Source: Photorhabdus heterorhabditis
Lineage (GTDB): Bacteria > Pseudomonadota > Gammaproteobacteria > Enterobacterales > Enterobacteriaceae
Direction: 5' to 3'
Length of the DNA stretch: 64,000 bases
Assembly: GCF_018448905.1 (NCBI RefSeq)
Contig: NZ_RCWA01000009.1
Span: 1-64,000 of the forward strand
Shown here: piece after piece, positions 47,968 through 58,034 of the stretch
How positions within the stretch are numbered: position 1 is the stretch's first letter
Layout of the letters: each line of letters starts with the position of its first letter
The notes under the pieces: generated by a model
The model's input: only the letters and a program-made list of their open reading frames with translations
The model's database searches: none
What the model was told of the DNA's origin: nothing
Made by a program: the position numbers and the translations under genes

Positions 47968-49149
47968 ATGATAAACAAATTACTTAATGATCGTTCATAT
48001 CATATTGAATTTAATGGCCATCTTACTAATCACGTTAAACATGCCGTTATAGCGCTTCATGGCTTAGGGATCAATGCTAGCAGAATTAAAGACTATTATG
48101 ATAATTATGCTAAATCGACGCCCTATGGTATGGGGCTTGAACCACCTAAAACATTAAAGCATGTGATAGATAGTACGAACTGGCAACATTTCTTGGGTAA
48201 GCGAACAAATTATTCTTCTTACTGTGATTATTTTGAAGAAGAAATTAAAAAGAAAGGGATTGAACAGGTATTGCAAGAATATATGCCAACGCTTTTGTCA
48301 GGATGGGCGGGTGCATTAACTCACGGTACAATCCATTTAGGTTGGGCATTGGATATCGATCATCCCTGGATGATTATTGAAGGGCTTGCCTACATGGCAT
48401 TTTCGTATGTTCCTTGTCATTCAGAGAGTGCTTTTATTGATAGTTCTCTAAATGATAAGAATGCTTTTGATTCTATATTGAGAATTTCAACACTGTGGGA
48501 AAAGAGAAAAGTAGAATTGACCGATTGGGTGAATTCGTTGATTGATAATGAAGAGTTAGCCGATACTGATTTAATACATCCTGAATTAAAAAGATCCGGC
48601 CTTCAATATCGTATTGCACGTATCTTAATGCAAGGTCACCCAGAAATATACCGTTTGCCGGTTTGGATTGAGACGCAAAATGTAGAAGAAAGTTGGGCGC
48701 AGTTATTTTATGTCGTGACATTGATTTATCTTGCTAAACCCGGTGATTTTTTGCTTCTTCATTTAGTGACTTCGTTGTTTGCAATGAAAAAGATCGCTTC
48801 ACGTTTGCCTGCTGATGAAAGTAAAAATATTATTAAATGTTATTGGATTGGTATGTTATGCATTTTGTTTTCAACAACTGACTTATCGAAGCCTGCTAAA
48901 TTTTCTGCGCTTAATCAGGCTTATTCATTCAGGCAAGACGAAATGACTTATCCTGTCTGGGAACAGGAGTGGTCGCATATTATTGCTAGGGTATTAGAGG
49001 AAGAGGAAGAACATAACCCGAAACTGGTTTATGTGATGAATCAATTGTGGAAAGAACATGGTTTAACTATTTATAGGGCAGCGGCAAGTCAATTTACAAG
49101 TACGCCTTTGCTTCCCCACGGTTTTTATGAAAATGGATATCGGTCTTAA
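47968..49149 (+). CDS. questin-oxidase-like protein (DUF4243)
   Basis: 393 residues, soluble, mostly helical. Seen: AGALTHGTIHLGWALDIDH near residue 113, the Gly-His-rich signature of the questin oxidase/AflY-like family, and HFLGKRTNYSSYCDYFEEE and HEL-like positions. In fungi such proteins do Baeyer-Villiger-type ring opening of anthraquinones, but bacterial members are uncharacterised. AAGAAATG-type start with GGGG upstream. Single gene. A role in tailoring an aromatic compound made in this organism (Photorhabdus makes anthraquinones) is only an idea. Confidence 0.72.
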   Translation: MINKLLNDRSYHIEFNGHLTNHVKHAVIALHGLGINASRIKDYYDNYAKSTPYGMGLEPPKTLKHVIDSTNWQHFLGKRTNYSSYCDYFEEEIKKKGIEQVLQEYMPTLLSGWAGALTHGTIHLGWALDIDHPWMIIEGLAYMAFSYVPCHSESAFIDSSLNDKNAFDSILRISTLWEKRKVELTDWVNSLIDNEELADTDLIHPELKRSGLQYRIARILMQGHPEIYRLPVWIETQNVEESWAQLFYVVTLIYLAKPGDFLLLHLVTSLFAMKKIASRLPADESKNIIKCYWIGMLCILFSTTDLSKPAKFSALNQAYSFRQDEMTYPVWEQEWSHIIARVLEEEEEHNPKLVYVMNQLWKEHGLTIYRAAASQFTSTPLLPHGFYENGYRS

Positions 49150-49166
49150 AATATCGTAGTCATTGA

Positions 49167-49191
49167 ACCTACCGCCTCTTTTGGGGTAGGT
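49167..49191. terminator. hairpin between the questin-oxidase-like gene and mhpD
   Basis: Stem ACCTACC / GGTAGGT with an 11-base loop in the 60-base gap between convergent genes. T-rich DNA follows (GGATTTTT). Confidence 0.6.
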
Positions 49192-49210
49192 AATTTGGAT
49201 TTTTAACTTG

Positions 49211-49993
49211 TCAGACGAAATTAACTCCAGCAGATCCCAAGCCGAGTAAGTTGATTTTCAAGCGATCACCTTCATTAATTGGCACCATGGTGGCGAGAGA
49301 ACCAGAGAGAATGATTTCTCCACGGAGCAATGACATATCCAGCGTTCCTAGCATATTCGCTAGCCAAGCAACGGCATTGGCTGGGTGCCCCAGTGCAGCG
49401 GCACCAATACCGGTGTCAATCAATTTACCGTTTTTTTCCAGCGTCATTGTGATGGCAGCCAAATCAATTTCTGATGGCAGACGAGTTCCATTACCAATGA
49501 TAAACAAGCCTGACGAGGCATTATCAGCAACGGTATCTGTGATTTTTATTTTCCAGTCACGGATACGGGAATCGACAATTTCGATGCAAGGTACGACATA
49601 ATCTGTCGCTTGCAGCACATCTGCAATTGTGATACCTGGACCTCGCAAATTACGTTTCAGGATAAAACCAATTTCACCTTCAGCTTTGGGGGCAATTAAT
49701 TGTTTAATGGACACAGTGGAATTATTTGCGCAATACATATCTGAGGTGAGAATACCAAAATCTGGTTGGTCTACGCCCAATAGATCCATAACCGTCTGGC
49801 TAGTGATACCGATTTTTTTACCAATAATTCGCTCACCGGTGGTTTCCAGACGACGGACAATAAATTTTTGCTGGATAAGATAAGCATCGTGTAATGTCAA
49901 TTCTGGATAATTATCGGAAATGGGAGTGATAGCTTGATTATTCCGCCATGATTGAAACAGTGTTTCGCTAAGATGGTTTATCACATTACTCAT
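49211..49993 (-). CDS. mhpD: 2-hydroxypenta-2,4-dienoate hydratase (MhpD)
   Basis: 260 residues of the FAH-like hydratase family; adds water to 2-hydroxypentadienoate to give 4-hydroxy-2-oxovalerate in phenylpropionate degradation. Seen: IGKKIGITS near residue 57, the AEGEIGFIL metal-site segment, CIEIVDSRIRDW and LGHPANAVAWLANML. It follows mhpC on the minus strand with about 70 bases between, likely one transcript from near hcaR. Confidence 0.9.
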   Translation of the reverse strand: MSNVINHLSETLFQSWRNNQAITPISDNYPELTLHDAYLIQQKFIVRRLETTGERIIGKKIGITSQTVMDLLGVDQPDFGILTSDMYCANNSTVSIKQLIAPKAEGEIGFILKRNLRGPGITIADVLQATDYVVPCIEIVDSRIRDWKIKITDTVADNASSGLFIIGNGTRLPSEIDLAAITMTLEKNGKLIDTGIGAAALGHPANAVAWLANMLGTLDMSLLRGEIILSGSLATMVPINEGDRLKINLLGLGSAGVNFV

Positions 49994-50062
49994 CGGTTGT
50001 TGCTCCAGAACAGGCGATAAAAGTGATATTCCGATTGGAATATCACTCGTTTGAAAGAGGCG

Positions 50063-50962
50063 TTATTGATTGCCATTGAGTAGAAAATCAATATGAATTT
50101 GGTTGAATGTGTCTGGATCTTCATATTGAGGCCAGTGACCGCACTGTTCCATAACAACAAAACGGCTGTTTTTGATCAGTTTGGCAAGCCGTTGCCCCAC
50201 AGAAACTGAGGCTGTTGGATCGTGGGTTGTCCATAATACCAGCGTTTCAGCCTGAATTTGCATCAGTTCATTTTCAGTCAGGAGGTTACGTAAACGGGTA
50301 TCCATATCTTGCAGGCACATGATGCTTTCCATTGCGGACAACATATCTGGCTGACGATAAATAGCAAAACGGGATTCAACCAAGTCTTCTGTCACGATAG
50401 CCGGATCTTCCATCAGGAATTCAAGGCGTTTGCGGGTCGCTTCCCGATCTGGGTTTTTCACGGCATTCAAGCTTAGAGTACGCAGGCGTTCCATGACATT
50501 TGGATCAGCAATCATACCACCCGCAGTATTCAACACCAGACGGTGAATGTATTGTGGATATTTTGCAGCGAACCGGGCTGCAACCCACCCACCCAGAGAC
50601 TCACCAGAAAGATGAATTTTCTCCAGATTTAATGTTTCTATAAGATCTCGTAAGTGTTCTACATAATCGGCAATTTCATAGGCACGGTCAGGTTTATCCG
50701 TGAAGCCATGCCCCAACATATCAATTGCCAGCACACGAAAATGGGCAGCATGGGGCAGAATATTGCGCATATAGGCTTCAAGATGGCCTGCAATACCATG
50801 TAGGAAAATCAGAGTAGGGCCATTGCCAGCTTCAAGAACACGGGTTTTTATCCCTTTTACATCAATATAATGCAGATGAATTTCACCACTAGCAATTGCA
50901 GACCAAAGAGAACAAAATTCGGGTTGTACGGGTTTATGTTGAAGATTAGTCGATATTGACAC
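50063..50962 (-). CDS. mhpC: C-C bond hydrolase MhpC (2-hydroxy-6-ketonona-2,4-dienedioate hydrolase)
   Basis: 299 residues, alpha/beta-hydrolase. Seen: IFLHGIAGHLEAY oxyanion region, the nucleophile elbow SGESLGGWVA near residue 124, the acid in TTHDPTASV and the His in QCGHWPQYED. Cleaves the ring-opening product of MhpB to succinate or fumarate and 2-hydroxypentadienoate. Precedes mhpD. Confidence 0.9.
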   Translation of the reverse strand: MSISTNLQHKPVQPEFCSLWSAIASGEIHLHYIDVKGIKTRVLEAGNGPTLIFLHGIAGHLEAYMRNILPHAAHFRVLAIDMLGHGFTDKPDRAYEIADYVEHLRDLIETLNLEKIHLSGESLGGWVAARFAAKYPQYIHRLVLNTAGGMIADPNVMERLRTLSLNAVKNPDREATRKRLEFLMEDPAIVTEDLVESRFAIYRQPDMLSAMESIMCLQDMDTRLRNLLTENELMQIQAETLVLWTTHDPTASVSVGQRLAKLIKNSRFVVMEQCGHWPQYEDPDTFNQIHIDFLLNGNQ

Positions 50963-51077
50963 GTGATATCTCCTTTATTTTCTTCGAGTTAATTCATTAT
51001 TAATATAACGGTGGCTAGACATATTCACTAATACTTAATATGTCTAGCCTTAAATGTGAAAACGATAACTGTTATAT

Positions 51078-51956
51078 TTATAAATATTTGTTTTCAACAA
51101 CATCTATTAAATGTGCTAATAATTCTGATTTGTTGTCTTTTCGCCATGCCATTATTATATCTATTGTGGGGGAATATCCTGATAATGGCCGACAGACAAC
51201 GGCATCTGTCATAATGCTAGTGATATAAAATGGCACTATTGCACATCCTAGATTCATACTGACCATATTTAAAATTAATAAAAGATTATTAGCTGTTTGA
51301 ATAGTGTTAGGGACAACATTATGTTCAGCAAAATAGTTTTCTATAATCTGTTGTAAGATACCGGAATGTATGGGATCAGTAGCAATAAAGTTTTCACCAT
51401 GTAAGTCATTGACTGAGATTTTTTCACAGTATCTGAGCCTATGGTTAGCTGGCATTAGGACGACCAGGGGTTCATTAAGAATAACTTTAAAATCAATATA
51501 ATCACTCTCTATTGGTGGACGCATAAAAGCGACATCAATATCACCTTGTAATAATTTCTCTTCTTGTCCTGGTTGAAATAAGCTGATGAGTTCTACTTTT
51601 GATCCAGGATGAGAAAAACGAAATATTGGGATAACTTCAGGTAATACTTTAACTTCGGCTGATGGCACAAATCCAATGGTTAACACAATTTGTTCTTGGG
51701 CCGCTCTGCGAGCCATTTTTTTGGCTTTCTCTGCGTTATCAAGAATAATTCTGGCCTGTTGTAGGAAAACTTCCCCAGATTTGGTTAAAGAAACTCTGCG
51801 TTTGTTCCTTTCTAACAACGTAGATCCGATATAATCTTCTAAATCTTTTATTTGCTGACTTAACGAAGGTTGTGCGGTATGCAACTTTTTCGCAGCTTTA
51901 GTAAAATTTAATTCTTCTGCTACTGCAATAAAGTATCGTAAGTGTCTTAATTCCAT
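51078..51956 (-). CDS. hcaR: LysR-type regulator HcaR
   Basis: 292 residues. LysR HTH at the start: MELRHLRYFIAVAEELNFTK, KKLHTAQPSLSQQIKDLE, then an effector-binding domain. It is divergent from hcaE, as in E. coli, where HcaR activates the hca operon with phenylpropionate or cinnamate. Likely regulates both the plus-strand hca operon and mhpC-mhpD by position; the latter is inference. Confidence 0.93.
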   Translation of the reverse strand: MELRHLRYFIAVAEELNFTKAAKKLHTAQPSLSQQIKDLEDYIGSTLLERNKRRVSLTKSGEVFLQQARIILDNAEKAKKMARRAAQEQIVLTIGFVPSAEVKVLPEVIPIFRFSHPGSKVELISLFQPGQEEKLLQGDIDVAFMRPPIESDYIDFKVILNEPLVVLMPANHRLRYCEKISVNDLHGENFIATDPIHSGILQQIIENYFAEHNVVPNTIQTANNLLLILNMVSMNLGCAIVPFYITSIMTDAVVCRPLSGYSPTIDIIMAWRKDNKSELLAHLIDVVENKYL

Positions 51957-52092
51957 TGCCGTTTCCTCATATATCGAAAAAAAGTCTTAAATTAAACAAA
52001 CAATGTATTTCACAAAATATTAATCTATTAATAGCATTCATTTTGCATGTTGGCAAAAAGTCAACCTTTCTTTTACATAAGGATCAGATAAT
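51957..52092. promoter_or_regulatory. hcaR/hcaE divergent promoter region
   Basis: 136 bases between divergent starts. The HcaR operator should lie here (a LysR T-N11-A motif cannot be singled out by eye). AAGGATCAG is the probable hcaE ribosome site. Confidence 0.55.
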
Positions 52093-53454
52093 ATGACATT
52101 GAGCAAAAATTCAGATATCTACCGCCTGATTGATGCCCGAACTGGTCGTGTAACTCCTCAGATTTATATCGATCCTGAACTCTACCAATTAGAACTCGAA
52201 AGAATATTTGGTCGTTGTTGGCTATTTCTGGCTCATCAGAGCCAAATCCCGCGTCCGGGCGACTTTTTTAATACTTATATGGGAGAAGACAGTGTTGTCG
52301 TTGTCCGCCAGAAAGAGGGTTCCGTTAAAGCCTTTCTAAATCAATGCCGTCACCGTTCTATGCGGGTTTGTTACGCGGATAGCGGCAATACTCGCGCGTT
52401 TACTTGTCCTTATCATGGCTGGGCATACGGTGTTGATGGGCGATTAGTTGATGTTCCGTTGGAAGAGCGAGCTTATCCGCATGGGCTTTGCAAAGAGAAG
52501 TGGGGTCTTCAGGAAGTGCCATGTGTGGAAAGTTATAAAGGGTTAATTTTCGGTAACTGGGATACCACGGCACCCTCCTTGATTGATTATCTCGGTGATA
52601 TGGCTTGGTATCTTGATGGTGTACTTGATCGCCGTGAGGGTGGAACAGAAGTCATTGGCGGTGTACAAAAATGGCTCATCAACTGTAACTGGAAATTCCC
52701 GGCTGAGCAGTTTGCCGGCGATCAGTACCATGCTTTATTTAGCCATGCCTCTGCTGTACAAGTTTTAGGGGTAAAAGAGGGGGACGATGAAAAAGCATTA
52801 GGTGCTGGTCAGACTGCCCGACCAGTTTGGGAAACAGCAAAAGATGCGGTGCAATTCGCTCAAAATGGTCACGGCTGTGGATTTTTCTTGACAGAAAAAC
52901 CGGATGCCAATGTTTGGGTTGATGGTGCTGTTGCCCGTTACTACCGTGAAACCTATACCGAAGTAGAGCAACGTCTGGGGAAAGTCCGGGCATTGCGTCT
53001 TGCGGGTCACAACAATATTTTCCCGACACTTTCCTGGCTGAACGGTACCGCGACTATGCGGGTTTGGCATCCACGAGGGCCAGACCAAGTGGAGGTATGG
53101 GCATTTTGCATTGCAGATAAAGCGGCTTCTCCAGAGGTAAAACAGGCGTTTGAAAACAGTACTACTCGTGCATTTGGTCCATCAGGTTTTCTGGAACAAG
53201 ATGATTCTGAAAATTGGGTGGAAATCCAGAAGGTACTTAAAGGCTACAAAGCTCGTAACAGCACGTTGTGTCTGGAAATGGGATTGGGACGAGAAAGGGT
53301 GCGAAATGATGGAATTCCAGGTGTGACCAACGATGTTTTTTCTGAAACTGTGGCCCGAGGCATGTATCAACGCTGGGCTGACTTACTCACCAGTGAAACC
53401 TGGGATGAGATAGAGGAAAAGAGTCGGGCTTATCGGCAGGAGTTGGTTAAATGA
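52093..53454 (+). CDS. hcaE: 3-phenylpropionate/cinnamate dioxygenase, large subunit
   Basis: 453 residues (453 in E. coli). Rieske centre C-x-H...C-x2-H in [10 protein letters not shown] and [10 protein letters not shown] (about residues 85-109). Mononuclear iron site [15 protein letters not shown] near 210 (D-x2-H-x4-H). Attacks the ring at the 2,3-position to give the cis-dihydrodiol. Overlaps hcaF by 4 bases. Confidence 0.97.
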   Translation: MTLSKNSDIYRLIDARTGRVTPQIYIDPELYQLELERIFGRCWLFLAHQSQIPRPGDFFNTYMGEDSVVVVRQKEGSVKAFLNQCRHRSMRVCYADSGNTRAFTCPYHGWAYGVDGRLVDVPLEERAYPHGLCKEKWGLQEVPCVESYKGLIFGNWDTTAPSLIDYLGDMAWYLDGVLDRREGGTEVIGGVQKWLINCNWKFPAEQFAGDQYHALFSHASAVQVLGVKEGDDEKALGAGQTARPVWETAKDAVQFAQNGHGCGFFLTEKPDANVWVDGAVARYYRETYTEVEQRLGKVRALRLAGHNNIFPTLSWLNGTATMRVWHPRGPDQVEVWAFCIADKAASPEVKQAFENSTTRAFGPSGFLEQDDSENWVEIQKVLKGYKARNSTLCLEMGLGRERVRNDGIPGVTNDVFSETVARGMYQRWADLLTSETWDEIEEKSRAYRQELVK

Positions 53455-53993
53455 AAGCACTAATCATCAATAAAGAAACGCGGGTAACGTCAGAGCTGCA
53501 TTATGAAATAAGCCAGTTTCTGTATTACGAAGCAGCTTTACTGGATGAATGGCAATTTCGTGATTGGCTTGAGCTGTTATCAGAAGATCTCAGCTATACC
53601 ATGCGCACGATTGTTAATGCACAAACCCGTGATCGCCGCAAGAGCATCCAACCACCAACAACTTGGTTATTTAACGACAATAAATTTCAGCTTGAACGCC
53701 GAATTGCTCGGTTGGAAACCGGTATGGCGTGGGCAGAAGAACCGCCGTCCCGCACTCGTCATTTATTAACAAACTTGGTGATTACTGAAACTGATTCGCC
53801 TGACCAATTTCATGTTCAGTCCAACTATCTGTTGTACCGTTCACAAAAAGAGCGAGATGAAGCTTTTTATGTCGGCAAGCGGTTGGATTGTGTTCGCCGT
53901 AATGTGGAAACCGGTAGCTGGTTAATTTGCCGACGTGAAATTACCCTAGACCAGGCGGTTTTAACTTTCCATAACTTGAGTGTTTTATTCTGA
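53451..53993 (+). CDS. hcaF: 3-phenylpropionate/cinnamate dioxygenase, small subunit
   Basis: 180 residues (172 in E. coli). Seen: [20 protein letters not shown] and [13 protein letters not shown], typical of ring-hydroxylating small subunits. Structural partner of HcaE in an alpha3beta3 enzyme. Shares one base with hcaC's start. Confidence 0.95.
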   Translation: MKALIINKETRVTSELHYEISQFLYYEAALLDEWQFRDWLELLSEDLSYTMRTIVNAQTRDRRKSIQPPTTWLFNDNKFQLERRIARLETGMAWAEEPPSRTRHLLTNLVITETDSPDQFHVQSNYLLYRSQKERDEAFYVGKRLDCVRRNVETGSWLICRREITLDQAVLTFHNLSVLF

Positions 53994-54307
53994 TGAGCCA
54001 GTTATTTGTATGTACTGTTGAAGAACTGCCCGATGGAGAAGCGCGTAAGGTTGAATACACGCCTGATATTGCTCTTTTTCACTATGACGGTGAGTTCTAT
54101 GCTGTTGATGACCGGTGCAGTCATGGTAATGCCTCTATATCCGAAGGGTATCTGGAAGATAATGCGACAGTTGAGTGTCCACTGCATACGGCCAGCTTTT
54201 GTCTCAAAACCGGGAAGGCGCTTTGTCTTCCCGCTACAGAACCATTGAAAACGTATCCTGTTGTTGTTGAGGATGGAAAAATCTATATCACAGTAGCGGA
54301 GGAGTAA
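53993..54307 (+). CDS. hcaC: Rieske ferredoxin of the dioxygenase
   Basis: 104 residues (106 in E. coli). Rieske ligands CSHGNAS and ECPLHTASF. Carries electrons from HcaD to HcaE. In the operon between hcaF and hcaB. Confidence 0.96.
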   Translation: MSQLFVCTVEELPDGEARKVEYTPDIALFHYDGEFYAVDDRCSHGNASISEGYLEDNATVECPLHTASFCLKTGKALCLPATEPLKTYPVVVEDGKIYITVAEE

Positions 54308-54309
54308 TA

Positions 54310-55146
54310 ATGAGTTGGCTTGAAGATCAGGTCATTTTATTAACTGGTGGCGGTTCTGGTTTGGGATTGGCTTTGGTAGAGCGTTTTATCGCTGAAGGTG
54401 CCAGAGTTGGCATACTGGAATTATCTGCGGAGAAAGCAGCTGCCTTGGTGCATTGTTTTGGTAAAAGTGTCTGCGTGATTCAGGGCAATGTTGTCTCTTT
54501 TGAAGATAATGAGCGGGCAGTGACTGAAACTGTCCGATGTTTTGGCAAACTAGACTGCTTGGTCGGTAATGCTGGCATTTGGGATCACAAAATTAGCTTG
54601 CTTGATGCATCAGCAGAACAGATTGACAAAGGGTTTGATGAACTAATGGCTGTTAATCTGAAAGGGTACATTTTAGGCGCTAAAGCTGCATTGCCGGCCC
54701 TGACCGCATCAGAAGGCAGCATGATTTTTACGTTGTCAGGTGCGTCATGGTTTTCTGGTGGAGGTGGTGTGCTGTATACCGCCAGCAAGCATGGAGCCGT
54801 TGGGATGATCCGTCAGTTAGCTTATGAATTGGCGCCGGTTATTAGAGTGAATGGGGTTGCGCCTTGTGGTATGCCAAGTGATCTTCGAGGTCCTGTAGCA
54901 TTATCCCAACAAGATCAATCCGTTATAGACAGCTTGTCCCCGGAAATTATCGGTGCGATTTTACCCCTGCAATTCACCCCTCAACCGGAGGATTTCACCG
55001 GCCCGTATGTCATGCTCGCTTCTCGTGCAAACAATCGCACTTTAACCGGTGTCATGATAACGGCTGATGCAGGGCTAAGTATCCGTGGAATTCGCCAGGT
55101 TACAGCGGGAGTAATGTCACCCGATAAGAAGAGGAATTTCAGATGA
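54310..55146 (+). CDS. hcaB: cis-dihydrodiol dehydrogenase
   Basis: 278 residues, SDR family. NAD motif [10 protein letters not shown] near residue 12 and catalytic [10 protein letters not shown] (Tyr-x3-Lys) near 156, with Ser in [10 protein letters not shown]. Oxidises the dihydrodiol to the 2,3-dihydroxy acid. 3 bases after hcaC and 4-base overlap with mhpB. Confidence 0.95.
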   Translation: MSWLEDQVILLTGGGSGLGLALVERFIAEGARVGILELSAEKAAALVHCFGKSVCVIQGNVVSFEDNERAVTETVRCFGKLDCLVGNAGIWDHKISLLDASAEQIDKGFDELMAVNLKGYILGAKAALPALTASEGSMIFTLSGASWFSGGGGVLYTASKHGAVGMIRQLAYELAPVIRVNGVAPCGMPSDLRGPVALSQQDQSVIDSLSPEIIGAILPLQFTPQPEDFTGPYVMLASRANNRTLTGVMITADAGLSIRGIRQVTAGVMSPDKKRNFR

Positions 55147-56084
55147 CTATTAAGTTGATTTGTACCTCACACACGCCTTTGATGGATTTTTGTTCTCCAA
55201 CTGAGACGACAGAAAAGCATGTTCGGCAGGTTTTTCAGCAACTGGCTGAACAGGTAAAAGAATATGATCCACAGTTAATTGTGATTTTCGCACCTGACCA
55301 TTTTAATGGCTTCTTCTATGATCTCATGCCAGCGTTTTGCGTTGGCGTGAGGGCGAATGCTGTGGGGGATTGGGATATTGGTAAAGGGCCACTAAATGTT
55401 CCTGAAAACACAGCGAAAGAATTAATTTCTGCCTTATATAACGCAGGAATTGATGTTGCCCAATCTTGGCGGATGCAAGCTGATCATGGTTTTACTCAAC
55501 CCTTGATGTTGCTTTGTCAGGATTTACAGCATTATCCAACCATCCCAATATTTATTAACTGTGCGGCCAGGCCATTACCTGGGTGCCATCGTGCAGTTGC
55601 GTTGGGCCGCGCAGTGGGTCAGTTTCTGTCTACTACCGATCAGCGGGTACTGCTGCTCGGTTCTGGTGGTTTATCACATGATCCACCGATATCGCAGATT
55701 GGACAAGCTTCGCCACAAGTTGAGGAATTCTTGATAGCAGGCAGAAATCCAACAAAAGAGGCTCGTCAGAAACGGCAAAGCCGAGTGATTGCGGTTGGAG
55801 AAGCGCTGGTTCGTGGCGAAAATGTTGCTGTTCCATTGAATCCCCAGTGGGATGACGAATTGCTGAATACTTTTTGTAGTGGGGATATACAGCGCCTTGC
55901 TGCATTAACGGATGAAGCCATCGACATTCAGGGGGGTAAAGGGGGACAGGAGATTCGCTGTTGGATTGCGGCTTTTGCAGCGCTTTCTGTTTATGGTGAA
56001 TATCAGGTACAACGGCATTATTACCAACCTATTCGGGAATGGTTGGCTGGGATGGCTATGGTCAGCGCTCAACCGGTGGCTTAA
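55143..56084 (+). CDS. mhpB: 2,3-dihydroxyphenylpropionate/cinnamate 1,2-dioxygenase (MhpB, extradiol)
   Basis: 313 residues (314 in E. coli). LigB-type: [11 protein letters not shown] near residue 8, [17 protein letters not shown] with the metal-region His, DHGFTQPL, and [11 protein letters not shown]. Opens the ring with Fe2+. In E. coli mhpB is in the mhp operon, whereas here it is embedded between hcaB and hcaD. Confidence 0.95.
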   Translation: MTIKLICTSHTPLMDFCSPTETTEKHVRQVFQQLAEQVKEYDPQLIVIFAPDHFNGFFYDLMPAFCVGVRANAVGDWDIGKGPLNVPENTAKELISALYNAGIDVAQSWRMQADHGFTQPLMLLCQDLQHYPTIPIFINCAARPLPGCHRAVALGRAVGQFLSTTDQRVLLLGSGGLSHDPPISQIGQASPQVEEFLIAGRNPTKEARQKRQSRVIAVGEALVRGENVAVPLNPQWDDELLNTFCSGDIQRLAALTDEAIDIQGGKGGQEIRCWIAAFAALSVYGEYQVQRHYYQPIREWLAGMAMVSAQPVA

Positions 56085-56097
56085 ATAGGAGCGTAAT

Positions 56098-57267
56098 ATG
56101 CGAGGTCAGACTTTTATTATTGTCGGGGCTGGGCAAGCGGGAGCTATGGCTGCTGCAACCTTGCGACAGCAACAGTTTGATGGTGATATTATTTTAATTG
56201 GTAAAGAATATCATGCGCCTTATGAGCGGCCTACCTTATCAAAAGAGTATCTGACGCAATCGGAAACAGAACCGAAGTATCTGTTCTCTGAAGAATTCTA
56301 TCTGAATAACCGGATAGATTTGCGCGTAGGTCAGCCGGTCAGCCATATTGTCCCATTGGAACATTGCGTGGTTATGGAAAATGGTGACAAGCTCAGGTAT
56401 GACAAACTCCTGCTTACAATGGGGGCGAGAGCCAGGCGGTTTCCGTTACTCGATCAACTGGGTGAAAATGTTTATACCTTGAGAACATTGGATGATGCGC
56501 AACGTTTACGCCAGGCAGTGAAAGAAGGTAAACGGGTTTTAGTCGTCGGTGGTGGTGTTATTGGTATGGAACTGGCGGCAACTTCTCGTGAACTGGGTGC
56601 AAACGTGACAGTTATCGAGCAGGCTGATAGTGTCATGGCACGTTGCGCCCCTCCGTTATTGCAGGACTATCTTTTGCATCGTCATCAAGAAAAAGGGGTG
56701 CAATTCTTCCTTGATACCAATATTGTTTCCGCGCAAAAGCAGGGGGAGGAATTAGTTCTGATGTTGAGCACTGGAGAAACGGTGATCGGGGATATCATTA
56801 TTTATGGTATTGGTGCTGAATTCAGGGATAAGCTCGCGGTTGATGCGGGTTTGGTTACCAATAGGGGTATTGTCATTGACGAGCATTGTCAAACTTCTGA
56901 GCAGGATATTTTTGCAGCCGGAGATGTTTGCCTCCAGAGAGAACCACTGACCGGTGAACTCCAGCACCGCGAAACTTGGGAAAATGCTAACCGCCAGGCG
57001 ACTATTGCTGCGCATGCCATGATGGGGCTGGAGCCTCCGCAACTAGGTGCTCCGTGGTTCTGGACCGATCAATGGGGCATTAACATTCAAATGATTGGAA
57101 AAATGCAGGCTGAAAATTGGCATATCAAAGGTGATTTGCAATCAGATAAAGCCATTTTGATTGGTACAGAAAATAAAATCTTAGTGGGTGCTGTTGCTAT
57201 CAATCAGGGAAGAGAAATGCGGAATTTACGGAAATTACTTGCTAATCCTGCGGTTGTTCCGGTGTAG
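56098..57267 (+). CDS. hcaD: ferredoxin reductase of the dioxygenase
   Basis: 389 residues (400 in E. coli). FAD loop GAGQAGAMAA near residue 8, NAD loop GGGVIGMELAATSRELGA near 149, and FAD motif FAAGDVCLQ near 281. Reduces HcaC with NADH. Last gene of the operon. Confidence 0.95.
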   Translation: MRGQTFIIVGAGQAGAMAAATLRQQQFDGDIILIGKEYHAPYERPTLSKEYLTQSETEPKYLFSEEFYLNNRIDLRVGQPVSHIVPLEHCVVMENGDKLRYDKLLLTMGARARRFPLLDQLGENVYTLRTLDDAQRLRQAVKEGKRVLVVGGGVIGMELAATSRELGANVTVIEQADSVMARCAPPLLQDYLLHRHQEKGVQFFLDTNIVSAQKQGEELVLMLSTGETVIGDIIIYGIGAEFRDKLAVDAGLVTNRGIVIDEHCQTSEQDIFAAGDVCLQREPLTGELQHRETWENANRQATIAAHAMMGLEPPQLGAPWFWTDQWGINIQMIGKMQAENWHIKGDLQSDKAILIGTENKILVGAVAINQGREMRNLRKLLANPAVVPV

Positions 57268-57297
57268 TATTTGAATAACTGGCTTTATTATTGAATT

Positions 57298-57321
57298 CGG
57301 TGACCGTTTAGATGGTCACCG
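57298..57321 (+). terminator. hairpin after hcaD
   Basis: Stem CGGTGACC / GGTCACCG with an 8-base loop, 30 bases past the hcaD stop. No T-run follows, so terminator status is uncertain. Confidence 0.45.
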
Positions 57322-57367
57322 ATGGTAGACATATTGAATAATTTATATACTCAATCAAGGCAATGAA

Positions 57368-57658
57368 CTATCTTACAAGTAACGGTTTTATTACATACCC
57401 ATTTTCTGTCACTCGATGTTCTCCGACAATAATCTTAGTATCAGGTAAAACGAAATATGAATATATGATTTTTAGCCTTCTGACTGACATGATATAACCA
57501 CGCCAATCATCGACAACCCAAGGGTCCTTGGAACCTCCAGGAACTATAGTAAAATAATCGTCGGATACTGTGTACTGTGCGTGATCAGTGCTCCAGTAGT
57601 TAATTGCAACTTCAATTATGTCACATTTCGTATTGTTGGTAACGTGAATCATGCCCAT
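57368..57658 (-). CDS. small beta-rich protein, tandem paralogue 1 (96 residues)
   Basis: Starts MGMIHVTNNTKCDIIEVAIN and ends VGEHRVTENGYVIKPLLVR, with a central YWSTDHAQYTVSDDYFTI and WRGYIMSVRR. Strand-rich, with no signal peptide. It is about two-thirds identical by eye to the neighbour at 57744-58034. Aegerolysin- or lectin-like folds come to mind from the N-terminal V-x-N-N and Trp/Tyr pattern, but I cannot assign a family. GAGGGAG precedes the ATG. Confidence 0.7.
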   Translation of the reverse strand: MGMIHVTNNTKCDIIEVAINYWSTDHAQYTVSDDYFTIVPGGSKDPWVVDDWRGYIMSVRRLKIIYSYFVLPDTKIIVGEHRVTENGYVIKPLLVR

Positions 57659-57743
57659 ATTACAACTCCCTCACTATTTCAATCTGATTTGATTAAGATT
57701 TGATTTATTAGGATGTTGTTTCGGACTAACAACATTAAGTGAA

Positions 57744-58034
57744 CTAGCTTACCAATAAAGGACTTATCACATACTCATTTTCTGTCACTCGATGTTCTCC
57801 GACAATAATTTTGGTATCCGGTAAAATGAAATATGAAGCGGTGATTCCTTTCCTGCTGACTGACATGATATAACCGCGCGAATCTTCAACAAACCAAGCA
57901 GCCCTAAAATGTCCAGGAGTGATATTAAAATAATAGTCGGACACTGTGAATCGTGCGTAATCAGTGCTCCAGTAGCTAATTGAAACTTCAATTGTGTCAC
58001 ATTTCATATTGTTAGTAACGTGAATCATGCCCAT
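57744..58034 (-). CDS. small beta-rich protein, tandem paralogue 2 (96 residues)
   Basis: Same architecture: MGMIHVTNNMKCDTIEVSIS, YWSTDYARFTVSDYYFNI, SRGYIMSVSR, and an end VGEHRVTENEYVISPLLVS. Start ATG 58034 with GAGGGG upstream (an in-frame ATG at 58049 has no better site). Both copies retain the same upstream sequence. Function unknown. Confidence 0.7.
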   Translation of the reverse strand: MGMIHVTNNMKCDTIEVSISYWSTDYARFTVSDYYFNITPGHFRAAWFVEDSRGYIMSVSRKGITASYFILPDTKIIVGEHRVTENEYVISPLLVS

